NCBI GenBank assembly: GCA_001692895.1
Contig: KV748192.1
Location: forward strand, 868,001-932,000
Direction: 5' to 3'
Origin: Cenococcum geophilum 1.58
Lineage: Eukaryota; Ascomycota; Dothideomycetes; Gloniales; Gloniaceae
Length of the DNA stretch: 64,000 bases
In this document: positions 9,399 to 21,730 of the stretch, in pieces
Layout of the letters: each line of letters begins with the position of its first letter
Numbering within the stretch: position 1 is the stretch's first letter
Notes under the pieces: generated by a model
What the model saw: the letters and a program-made list of their open reading frames with translations, nothing else
The model's database searches: none
Told to the model about the DNA's origin: nothing
Made by a program: the position numbers and the translations under genes

Positions 9399-12238
9399 AT
9401 GGCATCCTCACGCATATTCGTCAAAGGCCTACCTCCTACTTTCACGGAGGAGGAGTTCAGAAATCACTTTGCGAAGCAGCAATCCATCACAGACGCCAAA
9501 CTTCTTCCTCACCGTCGAATTGGATATGTGGGGTACAAGACGCCAGAAGGTGCAGTGAAAGCTGTCAAGTACTTCAATAAGTCTTTCATTCGGACGTCAA
9601 GAATATTGGTTGAGATTGCCCGTCCTGTAAGTGCACCGCTTGTCTTCAAATCTTTCGAGGAGCTGACTTTTTATCCTTAGGTTTCAGATCAAACTCTTCC
9701 CAGGCCACGGCGTCCTACCAAATATGAGCATCAGCCCCAAGATGTAAACTATACCAAGGCCAGCATTACTCTAAGCGAAAATCCGCTAAAGCGCAAGAGG
9801 GCTGGCCCGGAAAATGTTGAGTCGGACCCGAAACTTAAGGAATTCTTAGAAGTCATGCAGCCTCCATCGAAAGCGAAGACCTGGAAAAATGAGCAGACAC
9901 AAGATGTTGATGAGGCTATGCCTTTAGTGGAAGACGTTACACATGGAGCAGAACCACCCGAAGGTGGCAGTGATGACGAATACCAAGTCGTCTCTAAGAA
10001 ATCAAAGCGCGCTTTGGAACCCTCCAAAAAGCCTGCTAGAGATTCGAGACAACCTGCAGCCAATTCTGGACATGCGCAGCCCCCAGAAGATCAGCAAAAG
10101 CCAGAAGAAGACGTCAGGAATGCTGCAGAGGCTACGGAAGAATCTATACCATGTGGAGGGCCCGTTTCGGACGCAGACTGGCTCCGCTCGCGCACGAGCA
10201 GGCTCTTGGGGTTGGAAGATGACAAGGATGAATCCGCAAAGCCTCCTGTTGAAGATGAAGACGGACTGTCAAGCGATGATGTACAGCGGAAGGACACACC
10301 GAAATCACCTGAGCCACGCGGAGATGAGCACCACGGTCAAGACGTGGATGAAGAAGGGCAAGGCGATACCGATGAAAACGCCGCGCGGGCTACCGGCAGA
10401 CTATTTTTAAGAAATCTGCCCTATGATGTATCAGAGGATGATCTCCGTAGCCGTTTCCAGTCATTCGGAAGTCTTCAAGAGGTAAGGAAATGCCATTCGT
10501 CCCCTTTTTCTTTTTCTTTCCGCTTCCTGTGATGAATAACCTGATAGGGACATCTTATGCTTTTGCAATTGATGTTACCAGGGAGAGTATTTTAGTAGAT
10601 GCATCTCTTTTCTGAAAGGCTATACGCATCAATGACAGATTGCCATACTTCAATCTGCAAGGCAGCTCGCTGATAACTGTCGACAGGTACATGTCCCAAT
10701 TATCGCCTCGTCTGGATCTGGAAAAGGTTTTGCCTATTTACAATTTGACGATCCTGAAAGCGCCGTGCAAGCGTTGAAGGAGGTTGATGGCAATATATTC
10801 CAAGGCCGCCTCGTCCACATTCTCCCAGCAGCCGCGAAACGGGAAACAAAGCTGGATGAATATGCTCTCTCTAAGCTGCCATTAAAGAAGCAGAAGCAGA
10901 TCCAAAGAAAGGCGGAGGCGTCATCCTCCACCTTCAATTGGAATGCTCTGTATATGAATGTATGTTTCGAGTATGTCTCTGTCTTTGGAAGGTTACTGAC
11001 GAATCCAAATTTAGGCCGACGCGGTGATGTCCTCAGTTGCAGATCGGCTGGGTGTTAGCAAAGCAGATCTGCTTGACCCAACATTAGCAGATGCAAGTGT
11101 CAAGCAAGCGCACGCCGAAACTCATATCATCTCAGAAACAAAATCGTACTTCGCGCAAAACGGTGTGGACATCGACGCCTTCAAGAAACGCGAAAGGGGA
11201 GATACGACTATCCTGGTGAAAAACTTCCCGTACGGCACAAAAGCAGACGAACTCCGGAAGCTTTTTGAGGAGCATGGCCAGATCTCGAAGTTATTGATGC
11301 CTCCAAGCGGCACTATTGCAATCGTGGAGTTTACTCAAGCACCTCAGGCACGTTCTGCATTCAAGGCTCTTGCTTATCGGAAGATAAAGGATTCCATCCT
11401 CTTCCTTGAAAAGGCTCCGAAGGACTTGTTTAAAGATGGAATCAGTCCTATCGTTATATTACCTCCCTCAACGACCGAGAAGCCAACCAAGCTTTCTGCT
11501 TCAGACTTGCTCCAGAAAGACACACCCATAGAGAGTGTCGACACAACAACCCTGTTCGTACGGAATCTCAACTTCTCTACGACGTCTGCCCGTCTCACTG
11601 AAGTCTTCAAACCATTGGAAGGCTTCATGTCAGCCAGGGTCAAGACGAGAATTGATTCAAAAAGACCATCCGAACTACTTAGTATGGGCTTTGGTTTCCT
11701 TGAGTTCCGTACAAAGGCCCAGGCACAGGCAGCGCTGGCCGCAATGGACGGGTATAGCCTAGACGGTCACAAACTTCTCATCAAAGCATCACACAACGGT
11801 CTGGATGCTGCCGAGGAACGTCGCAAGGAGGACAAGGCTAAGAAGGCTGCTGGCAAGAGGACAAAGCTTATCATCAAGAACTTGCCTTTCGAAGCCTCCA
11901 AGAAAGATGTTCGTACCCTTTTCGGACCTTACGGCCAACTTCGTTCCGTCCGAGTACCGAAGAAATTTGATAATTCTTCGCGAGGATTCGCCTTTGCGGA
12001 ATTCACTACTCCTCGAGAGGCAGAGAATGCCCTGGATGCGCTACGCAGTACCCATCTTCTGGGGCGGAAACTGGTTCTGGATTACGCCGCGGAAGATCCC
12101 GAAGACGCGGAGGAGGAGCTTGAGAAGATGCAAAAGAAGGTTGGTTCACAGGTCAACAAAGTTGCTCTCCAACGCCTTACTGGCGGTGGAAGAAAGAAAT
12201 TTAATGTCGCAGGCAATGACGATCTGGACGAGGCTTAA
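9399..12238 (+). CDS. MRD1: Mrd1-type pre-rRNA processing protein with five RRMs
   Basis: Exons 9399-9626, 9681-10481, 10687-10959 and 11015-12238 join in frame to 841 residues, close to yeast Mrd1 (887). RRM1 is at the very N-terminus (SRIFVKGLPPTFTEEEFR, residues about 5-76). A charged, disordered linker follows (about 80-310). RRM2 begins near 313 (GRLFLRNLPYDVSEDDLR) and is split by intron 2; RRM3 near 499 (TTILVKNFPYGTKADEL); RRM4 near 612 (TTTLFVRNLNFSTTSARL); RRM5 near 717 (TKLIIKNLPFEASKKDV). This five-RRM order with the long linker after RRM1 is the Mrd1/RBM19 layout. The protein binds the 35S pre-rRNA and U3 snoRNA and is needed for early cleavages leading to 18S rRNA; it acts in the nucleolus. 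Intron 2 (10482-10686, 205 bp) is long for this window. Divergent neighbour: dynein light chain. Confidence 0.93.
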
Positions 12239-13136
12239 CGTAGCAAGGGTGTCTGGTATAATTTACAGCGCGACACAATCGGTTGTTTCCTGGATTCCTC
12301 CTTGCTTCCCCCACCGAAGATTTGGACTTCAGACTCGCCTCCCTTTTGGTCCTTTTAAGTTTCCGTCACGCGCTGGGCACGATCCCGCAGATGACCGCCT
12401 TAAAGACTGGAGATTCCGTTTCAGTGTGCTAGTAGTTTGAATCACACCCCACCACCACCGCGCGTGTGACGCCTTGCTGCGGATGTCTGAGAAAGACGTT
12501 AGTCAGTCATACACATCGACTTATCAAGGAGATTTTGGCGCTTGTAACCTCTGAGGTGTTTGCATTCGCTGGCATTCTTTACTGCTGTAAGAACATTCCC
12601 GGGCCTCTCTCATCCCTGGCACACCAACTTAAGATGGCTTGTGGATCATCAATGGAAGAAGACTTGATTAGTCGGCAACTGTTCCGACCCTTGCTCCTTT
12701 GGCTAACCAGCGCAGATAGAGGTAGTTTGGCATTCCGTGAATATCATAACTGTGAGAAGTAATTAGAGCGCCGCTCAAGCCAATAAGGCGCTGATGTAAT
12801 CAGCTCTCTTGTAGACTCTTAGACTAATTTCATGGAGAATTATGCCACGATTTGTGCTTTCTGTATTGACCGTCTTGATGGTAACCCTGCAGTATCTTTT
12901 GGGGGCAACTAGTCCCCTCTTGGCTCGGCTTCTAGGCTCGCTATAAACAAGAGCTGATACTCTTGCATTCCCTTCCTCTCATCTCCACATTCTCTATTCT
13001 TCAAGTCGTTCTTTAGTTCAGCTCTCTACGTTCCTTTGGCTTTTGATTCGCATCGGCTTCCGAATAGCACATACCTCGGTCCTAGACATTCTTGCTCGTA
13101 TCAAGGTCTCATTCTTACCTAACATCCCCATACTCA
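12239..13136 (+). promoter_or_regulatory. Promoter and leader of the abaA-like gene, with CATTCY sites
   Basis: A TATAAA box sits at 12942-12947 (CGCTATAAACAAG), about 190 bp before the start codon, followed by a pyrimidine-rich leader. Seven plus-strand matches to CATTCY, the known binding consensus of AbaA/TEA-domain proteins, lie at 12573, 12594, 12731, 12966, 12988, 13087 and 13110. Roughly one would be expected by chance over both strands. Four lie downstream of the TATA box, in the likely leader, where pyrimidine bias makes matches commoner. Autoregulation is inferred, not shown. The left part also holds the 3' end of MRD1. Confidence 0.5.
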
Positions 13137-15503
13137 ATGGAGTTGCGTCGCCACTCATGCGTACTCCCATCAAATGCACCAGCACTATCGGACAGCACTA
13201 CTCAAGACCTAAACAGACCACCCGGAGTTTTGCAGGAACGGTCTAGCAATAGTCAACACGATTTCCTGGACACTGGCTTTTCTGCTCGCAGGAAACATGT
13301 CCCATCTTCACCCACGGAGAACTTTTATTCCAACGGCCTGGAAGCTTACCTCAATTCACATGGAAACCTGGGCTCACCATTTAAACAGGAAAAAAGCGAA
13401 GCTGAGATTGATAGAGAAACAGCAATCCTATGGAGATCTTTGCAACAGTCCGAGGCGTATCGAAAGTATCGAGCCAAGCAGCCCAAGGATTCTAGGAAAC
13501 AAGAGCAGAAATGGCCGGAGTATATGGAATACGCTTTCTTTAGAGGTTTGTTCCAGACCGAACATGTCGATCGTACATTGTTTGATGTCTCAACTTAGGA
13601 CTAGTCAGATATGAGCCAATGGGCCGTGGGAAGATTGTACATGATGGAAAGCCACGTGGGAGAAACGAGTTAGTGGCAGACGCTATTCAGAGAGATACTG
13701 GTAAAGCTCGGACAAGGAAGCAGATATCTAGCCACATTCAGGTGCTCAAGGCGCTCTTTAAAGATCATCCGAACGGTAAAGATCATCGTTCCCCCTGTCT
13801 TCAAGGCTAATTGTCAATATGCAGTTCTAAAATACATGTCAAAAAAGGACGTCAGTTGCCGATCAAGTCGTCATTCTCTATCCGAAGCAAAACATATGGA
13901 TCAATCGACTGCACTGTCCCCGAAATATGATAACTACACTCAACCAACTCAACTCTCTTGGGAAGACTGTGGCCCTCTCTACATCCCACATATGCTGATG
14001 GACTCTGCCTCGAGTCGATGCCCCAACACTTTCAAGCCGTTTGATTTTGAAATGTTTGTTCGGGATCCTCATCAGAAGCCACCTAGGCATCTCCACACTT
14101 TTACAAGGCTACCCAAGGATCCTAAGCCGCAGGTCATACAGATTGACAATGTGCGGAAGTGGCATAAGCTTTATCCTGAATTAGCATTCATGTCTATCGA
14201 GAGTTATCATGACTGCGAGGTTATTGTCTGCGATGCGCCACTACAACTCATGACAGAACGGATACCTGCCGGCGCTGAACTCGCCATACAACTTGAGTTC
14301 ACGAGCGAGCAAAACCTCAGCTCATACGACTCGTTCGAATGCCGTACGCGCTTTTACGATAGCGGCAGCCTCGTCCCTCAATCAGACGACAAAGGCAATC
14401 CTGTCAACCAAAGCTCCGCCCCCCTTAGCTACGACCCAACTTCCAGGCGTCTGGATACTGTCCCGTTCGGTAGCAACTTCTGGGCATACAGACTCGCCGG
14501 ACTGGCAAAGATGCTGAGAGAAGCCCGCAACGGCGCATCCTCGACGCCGGATCACGACGCCTCCGTGCCATCCGATAGAGAAAGGACCGAGTACCGCGTA
14601 CGGCAGAGCCTCCGGCGCCTAACCGCCACGCAAGAGATCTACGCCCGCGCAAAGAGCAGCGCCAACCCGCACCGCATCCTCACCATCCTGTGGCGGTTCC
14701 GCCAAACCACGCCCAAAGACGGCGGCGGCGGCGGCCAGACAACCTGGCGCAGCATCCTCCACGCCCCGATCCCGCCCCCACTCCCCAGCCCCCCCGACGA
14801 CCTCGAAGACCCGACACCCTACCACGAGCACGAGCACGAGCACGACCCGTCCCACGCTCAGAGCAGCTACACCCCGAACCACCTCCCTTTCGACCTGCCC
14901 CTGCACCCCTACCCTTCCTTCCCCCCCTTGGACCTCGACGCCCTCTCCACCATCGCCCTCGACTCCGCTTTCCCGACCTACGCCCCCGCGCCCGACTTCC
15001 CCGGCCTCGACTCGCCGCTCCACCATGGCCTAGAGCAGGGCCACGACAGCGACAACGATGTCGACTTCACTGGCGGCCACATCAGCATTTGTCTTGAGCC
15101 GGCTATCGAGCTCGGCACGTTTGAGGGGTTTGATCCGCATCCGCATCTGCGTACAGCTCACGGCGGCTATGATGGTCAGCACGGTGGCGAGCATGGCGGC
15201 GAGCACGGCGCGGGGCTTGCGGATGCAGTGGAGTTCGTGGATGCGCTGGGTGTGGGTGTGGGTGTGGGTGTGGGCATAGGCGTGCATCCGTATGCGCGCG
15301 GTGGGTGGGACTACGGGGAGCTGATTGAGGGGATGGAGGGCGTGGGCGGCGGGGCGGCGCATGAGGGATTGGTGGAGGAGGGGAGTGGAGCGGAGTTGTG
15401 GCGATTTGGGGATGACGCGGGGGTCGGGGCGGATGGGGAGGTTGGGTTGGTCAAGGGAGAGAGGCAGGGGGAGTTCTTGATGGAGGAAGGGAGGGAGTTT
15501 TAG
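13137..15503 (+). CDS. abaA: TEA/ATTS-domain transcription factor, abaA-like conidiation regulator
   Basis: Exons 13137-13545, 13599-13775 and 13825-15503 give 754 residues, similar to A. nidulans AbaA (796). The TEA domain spans about residues 122-205: [20 protein letters not shown], then [36 protein letters not shown] and HPNVLKYMS. The SSHIQVLK recognition helix is typical. A C-terminal region with blocks such as [20 protein letters not shown] and [20 protein letters not shown] matches the conserved region that follows TEA in this subfamily. The last 250 residues are low complexity (HEHEHEH run near 14825; GVGVGVG run near 15248). AbaA acts in the BrlA-AbaA-WetA cascade and controls phialide differentiation in Eurotiomycetes. 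In other ascomycetes the ortholog also affects conidia and secondary metabolism. Sites for its own binding motif lie in its promoter. Confidence 0.9.
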
Positions 15504-15995
15504 GGGAGGTCTGGGGGAGGTGGTGTTGTGTGGTGTTAATGTTTGTGAGGTGAGGGAGATGGGCGTTGATGCGGAATACTAGTTTTCTTTTGTTTGGAAA
15601 GAATAGGAGACTGGAGGAATCACTCGTTTATGCCTCCGGTCCAGCTTGAGCTAAAAGAGGTAATTCAAACTATGAAATTTAGCCTAGGCTGTGACATCAT
15701 GATGGATAGTAGAGAAAGAATGTGTGATAACGCTGCGATATGATGCGGACACACCTGCTCGAAGCGCGCCGCAAAATATCAAGAAATCGTCAGTCATAAT
15801 GGCCATATGATTATCATGGATATCCGTCAGTAAGACCGTCTCCAAGATATTATCCGTATGGCGTGCAGGAAAAATCACCCCGTTCCGGTATAGAGAGCAT
15901 TATTCTCGCTCCCTGCCACCTGGGCGTAGATATCAAGATCGTCCCTAACGCTGTGCTTTCCAGCCCAAGAGACGTATCGCTGACATACCGGTGGC
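15504..15995. other. Convergent intergenic region
   Basis: Between the abaA-like gene (+) and the dsRNA-binding-like gene (-). It should hold both 3' UTRs. Only short anonymous open frames are present; nothing else recognised. Confidence 0.4.
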
Positions 15996-17551
15996 TCACT
16001 GCTTGAGACTATTAATGAAGCCCTGGGCATTCTGGCTACGCTTCTGCTCTTCCCCCTTCAGGTAGGCCAGCACGCGCTTAGCGCACTCTTCTTTAGCGGC
16101 TTTTTTCCCATGGACTTGTTTCACTTCACCAACTGGGCCCTCGTGGGAGAGACTTTGCGAGAAGTAAGCGGCAACATCCCAGAAGGCAGGGGCGCGAGGA
16201 TCGGTAGGGGTAAGACGGTATTCTGGGGCCGCCAAACCCAGAGTCCGTGCTATAGCTGTAGTAAAGGGGGTGTGGTGTTAATATGTTTCAGCGGCGTAGT
16301 AGAGCATGAGAGGAAGCAGGAGAGAAGATTGGAATATATTGATATGGGAAAGGGAGAGAAGAGGCCGGACTAAGGACGTACCTATAACTTTGTGCACATA
16401 ACTCTCTGTCTCAGCCGTATCTTCGCCCTTACCCGCAGCACCTTTGGGGCTGCTATTTGGACCACCACTGGGACTATTCGCCTTTGCTTTCTTCTTTCTG
16501 ACCGGCCCGTCCTCCGAGAGCAAGCCTTCTGCTCGAAGCCATTCGACAGCCTTGCGTGCGGCGCTACTCCGCGCAGCCTTCTTATTCGAATACGGCTCGT
16601 TTCGCCCACCGAAAGGCTCTCCAGGACGTTGAGTAAGCTCAACTTCGCACGAGAATAGAGGCCCCGCACTGTACTCGTTGTAGGTCGGCTCCGGCGTTGA
16701 GGTTGACCTTGCATATTCTGTTTCAGATGTATCAGCTAGCCGTTAGCTCTCTAATTCCTCCGTAATACATCGTAGTGGTCTCTCCAGACTGTGCCCGGAG
16801 TGTCCAGCCCAATATTCACACCTACTCTGTAATACCTTCCTTTCGCAGTCTCCAAATCAGCACACTTTGGGATTAGAGACTCACCAAGCAACAAACCAAT
16901 ACAATTCTCCACTGCTTCCTCCGTGCCGCCCGTCTTTGCATCTCCTGCTCCTCCGGCCTTTCTCTTTACTAGTGAAATCTCGCCCTTCTCCTCCAGCTCT
17001 TTCAGGAGCTTCAGACCTGCTCCGCAAATATTATCCTTCGCCTGTTTTTTGTTGGTGTGGGGCCCAGCATCCTCGAGCACCGAACCCGCAAGGTCTAGCC
17101 TTACACTCCACCCAACCGAGCCACTACCAGTGTATTCGATATTAGGAGCAACACCTAGAGCTTGACAGCGGGTGTTGAAGGCAGCTGTATTACCGCCAGT
17201 GTGGGTGCTCACCATAGTAGGTGTGAAAGCGGGGGGGGAATTGGCATTGGATGTCTTTTTAGGCGTCTTCGGTGAGCCCGTATTAGGGGATCTCTGCCGC
17301 TTGTCATTTGCCTGATTGCCTCCGTGCATTCGTTCGTATTCCTCAATGGAAAAGGCGTTTCCAAGCGCTGAGGCAGCATCAGGCTGAGGATAGGCATTTT
17401 CAGTGGTTTGCATTACAGCCTGAGAAGCCATGCTGTCTGGCAGAGGTCTAGTGATGAGGCTGGAAAGGAAGGTTGGGGGTGCTGGAGGGGAGGGCGGGCG
17501 GTTGTGGTAGTCCCCGCGCTGCGGCACGATGAGATGCTCCAGTAAATCCAT
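15996..17551 (-). CDS. Protein with three dsRNA-binding-like (dsRBM) domains
   Basis: Minus-strand exons 17551-16822, 16717-16382 and 16255-15996 join in frame to 441 residues. After a Pro/Ser-rich N-terminus (1-120) comes a dsRBM-like segment at about 121-190, with FNTRCQALGVAP, WSVRLDLAGSVLEDAG and KKQAKDNICGAGLKLLKEL. A second at about 213-310 has PTYNEYSAGPLFSCEVELTQ and YSNKKAARSSAARKAVEWL. A third, weaker one at about 350-425 has IARTLGLAAPEYRLT and HGKKAAKEECAKRVLAYLK. The K-K-x-A-K/A-x-x-x-A signature of helix 2, which contacts the dsRNA phosphates, is present in all three. No RNase III, helicase or deaminase domain is attached, so the protein would act as a dsRNA-binding adaptor, inhibitor or chaperone. 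Link to RNA silencing is inference. I do not recognise a named fungal family. Confidence 0.75.
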
Positions 17552-20319
17552 GTTGTTTGCCTCCCCAAAGCGGCGGTCGCACAGAACCTGCAGAGAGCGG
17601 AAACAGAAAGAATTGTTAGTTGCTGAGATGATTAGTAGGTGTTAAGCAGTATGAGTGATGAAAGCAATGATCCAAGGCTAGCACGACTAATGAGTGGGTC
17701 GTCATTATGAGCGGTGTTGTGCTTTGAAGGTGAAGAAGTTGGTGAAATAGTGGAGCTTGGGGAGCATGGACATCAACCCAGACGCAATCCTTGTAGCACT
17801 ATAACTGCTCTTACCGAAACGAAATCTAGTTAGCTTTTTCTGTGATGAATTTAGTAGAGTTGCTGGCGTAGTTTTGATTCAGAGCCAGATAGGCTTCAAG
17901 ACAAGGTTCGTCGCATGAACACACCAAGGCAGCAAGGTCCGGATCACATAAAGAAGTGAGAGTTCTACCGTTGGTATAAGATTGATGAAATCTCATGAAG
18001 GTAATGAGGCATTTGAAGCTCTCACAAACCACTGCTGATCCGTACACACACTCTCCAGAGTTCTGGGGAGAGGGATAACCATGGTAAAGTCAGATCTCCT
18101 AATTATAACAATGTCGTCTCTATCACTATTCACTCTCATGGTAGACTGCAGGCTTGCCAGATTACGTCACGATAGATTCGGTGAAATGGCGGCGAGGACT
18201 GAGAACCAAACTGGCAAATTCGTCGCTATCAAACTGCCTATGAGCCAGCATAGCCGATTTCTACAACCGAACTCGAGCAGAACCTACGTGCGGAGCTTAA
18301 GAACCAGTAAAGCTTGAAACTTTTCACTATAGTGAAACAAGGGGCCATTAATGATACAATCTGAAGGTTCTGCTGAAGCAATCGGAGCAAGATCAAAACA
18401 CAAATAATGGAAACCCTCCTCATTCAAAAAATACGCCAATGGTTCCCATTTGCCCTTCATACCCCATATGCTGCTGAGAAAGATCGCCTTTCAAATGGGA
18501 TATCCGTTATAATGAGGGATGCTGCCCTGATGCCTGCATGGGGCCTCATCAACCTTAAATGTGCTGCAGCGATGGTCGCGTTGCCTCACTTTCGTGTTCG
18601 CGGATATCCAATCTGGCTGATCCCCGCACCTCAAGCATCCAGCAGTAAGTAAATTGTAACTTAGAAGATTTTTAAAAGCATCTACCGGGCATAATCTTAG
18701 GCATAGTTTTAGAACCTTTCTATTATATATCTCACTAAGCACCCCCAAATCATATATGAAATTAACAATTTTTTCTGGAATATTATGGTGCCTCAGTCGT
18801 TTCCAAACTCACATCAGCGCTCTTGCCTAGGGATACTTTCTCTATATCAGTCAGGATATCTCCGTGCTTCAGCTATTTCCTGGCAATGCGTGTTTAAGAA
18901 TTCGGCCTTCCTGCTGAGTTGGGAATTACATGCTTTAGCATCCCAAGCTGCCCAAATCCCCAAATCAAACATAGACAAGAGCTAGATTTCAAAATGCTTA
19001 CAGAAAATTTTCAGCATCACAGGAAATAAACAGAGCCAATAAGGAACGCAAGCTGCGGCTACTACTGCATACTAGGATTTAATTTAATTTCTAGAGTTTC
19101 TTGATGCGTTAGCGCGTACTTGTGGTGAAGGATGCTAATTATCTTGGGAAGAGGCACTTTTTTTATACCACAGTCCTTTTAATTCTCGTCCTGTTATTGG
19201 TTCCATTCAAAGGCTATTCGTTAAGCCTCGCGATGCCATGTGAATTGTGAATAAGCATTTGAAGTACCCCCCAACTTGATGTACAGAAGACTTTGGTATT
19301 TCTCTATATTAGCTAAAGCCATTCGTAATGCCACAACTATGCCATCAAAAATCAAGTAGACACCTCAGTAGCGTATGTAATAGAATCATTTTTCCATGCG
19401 CGCTGGCTGAGAAGCATCAAAGGAGATACAGATGAGCTTAAACCTAACAAACTGGCAGGTAGAAGTAGTCGATTGCAAAATGGAAAAGCTTTGATTCGAA
19501 ACGGTGTATTAGAGTATCTAGTTGGTGTATGAAGAGAACATGAGTATCTGCAATGTTAGTACTGCGCTGATAAAAAATGAAAAGTGGGCATAATTCCAGA
19601 GATGCACCTAGTATAAAGAAAGAAACAAAGAAACAGTGTTACGAGATGCAAACGAAAACTACCTGCAAGGAGCAAGGAGCCGGCTTCTGTTCATGCTCTC
19701 GTAAAGGGCTCTAAGCCGCTCAGCAAAGGCTACTTACTCTACATACTTAGTTATGGATTACTTCACAGCTTATCCTAAGCGTCTATGGTATGGCAACAAT
19801 CAGAATGATCAGCGTGATACTCAGGCAGGTATGCGGCGAGGCAGCCCATAAGAAAGGGCGTGGTAGACTGATACTTCTGGCGGGGCTCTGGCCCAACTTT
19901 GGGCGACCCGCCTGTCTCTGCAGTGTTGCAAGGCGTCACGTCCAAAAATAAAAACTGGACATCTCGCCCAGATAAACAGCGTCCAAGGTCCATGTGGCTA
20001 AATTTTAGGCTTTACTGAAAGTCCTGAAGGATTATGAGCGTATAGAAATAAAAGATGAACGGAATCTAAATTGTACGCTGCCAGACACGGCGGGACGGCC
20101 AGGACACCCTTTTGGTTGTTTTCCCTGTAGTGCGGTGGGCGGCGTGCGGCTAAACCGGAGCGGAAGCCTGTTAGAGGCCTCTTCAGAGCCCCGACCCCCC
20201 AACCTCCTCAACCTCCAGCGCATCGTCGTGGGCCTCACCCGCCCAACTCCCATCGCCACTCGCGGTCCCTCATCTGATTTCATCTCAACAACACAAAAGG
20301 TTTCAACTTATAAGCCAAC
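17552..20319. other. Gene-poor gap of 2.8 kb
   Basis: No gene could be supported. Composition drops to AT-rich in places (18650-19700). A 73-residue minus-strand open frame at 17826-18047 has a Cys-rich stretch (LVCSCDEPCLEAYLALNQ) but no start context or family I recognise. The rest is short frames. The last 300 bp (20050-20319) regain a normal composition and are probably the promoter of the HMG-box gene. Confidence 0.45.
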
Positions 20320-21730
20320 ATGGTCAAACAAAAGAAGGAAGAGACAGCTGAGCTTATGATCTCGATTGAGCAATTCACGCGCACGAGAGACTCGGTGAGT
20401 GACTGTTTATATTTTGTTGCGACGCGCTTCTCTTCATCGTTATCCGGTGCGCTTTGCGCTCGAGTGTGTCTATATCTACGCAAAGCCATTCATGATACAC
20501 ATCCACCTCCACTCTACGCCTTTGCCTTGCTGTTACCAGTCGCGCCGCTCCCAGCACGTTATCGCTCATCAAAGTTTTTCAATTGGCGCATACTTCCCAG
20601 CTCTCAGCATACACACCTGATGCTTACAAGCAATTCCAGGTCGTCGTTAGCTTAACCAACCTCCAAAATGGCCTTCAGCATGTGCAAGCGGGCATCAATG
20701 ACCTCCTGCGCACCTACATGAACCACACTACCTCCATACTTGCCGGCGGCTCAGGCGCGCTCGACAGTCTTGCTCTAACAAACCCCATGACTACAGTCAG
20801 CGGCACCACCACCGAAGGCGGCCCTGTGACACAACCGACTGTAGAGGGCAGCGCGAAACGTAAGAGGAAGCGCGAAAAGAAGGAGCGTGATCCCAATGCG
20901 CCCAAACGCCCGCTCACCGCCGCGTTCCTCTACAGTCAGCATGCGCGCCCGATTGTGCGAAGTGATCTTGAGGCTGCGCTTCAACCCGGCGAGAAGCTGG
21001 AACCCAATGCTGTTAATCTAGAAGTAAACAAGCGCTGGAACGAGATGCCCGAAGATGCGAAGGAGGTACGTTGCTCCAATCTCTAATCCCCCCCCCTTTG
21101 CCTTGTGCATCGCTAAGTAACTTACAGCTTTGGAGACAATCCTACCGCAAGAGCATGGAGGAGTACAAGGAGGCAATGAAGGAGTATGCCGCCGCGCGTG
21201 GTGTTGTCACATCACCGCTCGCCGACATCCATGACGATGAGATATCCGACGAAGCGGAAGCTGGCGCAGTTGATACAGATGCCGAAGCTACATTTGGTGA
21301 AGAGAGCGAGGAAGACGCGCCTGCAAAAGCGCCGTCCCCACCTCCAAAGGTCCCAAGTCCACCTGCGGCCAAGACACCCAGGGCCAACAAGCGCCAGAAG
21401 GTTGGCAAGACCAACGGTATAATAGCACCTACTCCAGCCCCAGCTGCAGCTCCTAGTCCTATCCCTGTGCCAATTCCCTCTATAGCTAAGTCGACATCGA
21501 TTCTGCCGCCCGGTAGCGGCCCCGCTGTCGAGAATCCGGCGCAACCAAAGGAGAAGGGGAAGAAGGTGAAAGGTTCCAAGGAGCCGAGCCCTGAAGAGTC
21601 GAAGAAGAAGCGTACGGCGAGGAAGGTTAAGGGTGATGAGGAGACTGAAGCAGCTCCAGTTGAATCAGCCCCGCCAGTCGAGAAGAAGAAGAGGGATAGA
21701 AAGCGAAAGAGCGAGGGTACCGCGGCGTAA
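20320..21730 (+). CDS. HMG-box chromatin protein
   Basis: Exons 20320-20394, 20601-21065 and 21128-21730 join in frame to 380 residues. The N-terminal 90 residues (start MVKQKKEETAELMISIEQF) are predicted helical and carry no named motif. A basic stretch KRKRKREKKERDPNAPKRPL leads into one HMG box at about residues 120-200: PKRPLTAAFLYSQHARP, then EVNKRWNEMPEDAKELWRQS and YRKSMEEYKEAMKEY. The C-terminal half is disordered, Pro/Ala/Lys-rich, and ends in a Lys/Arg tail (EKKKRDRKRKSEG) that should serve as nuclear targeting and DNA contact. The layout (N-terminal helical region, single box, basic tail) recalls fungal Hmo1/Nhp-type proteins, but I cannot choose between them. The intron between exons 2 and 3 splits the HMG box. 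Confidence 0.85.

Noticed and set aside
18407..18660. Possible small gene at 18.4-18.7 kb
   Set aside because: 81-codon frame with ATG but no splice partners, family or promoter signals, in an AT-rich gap.
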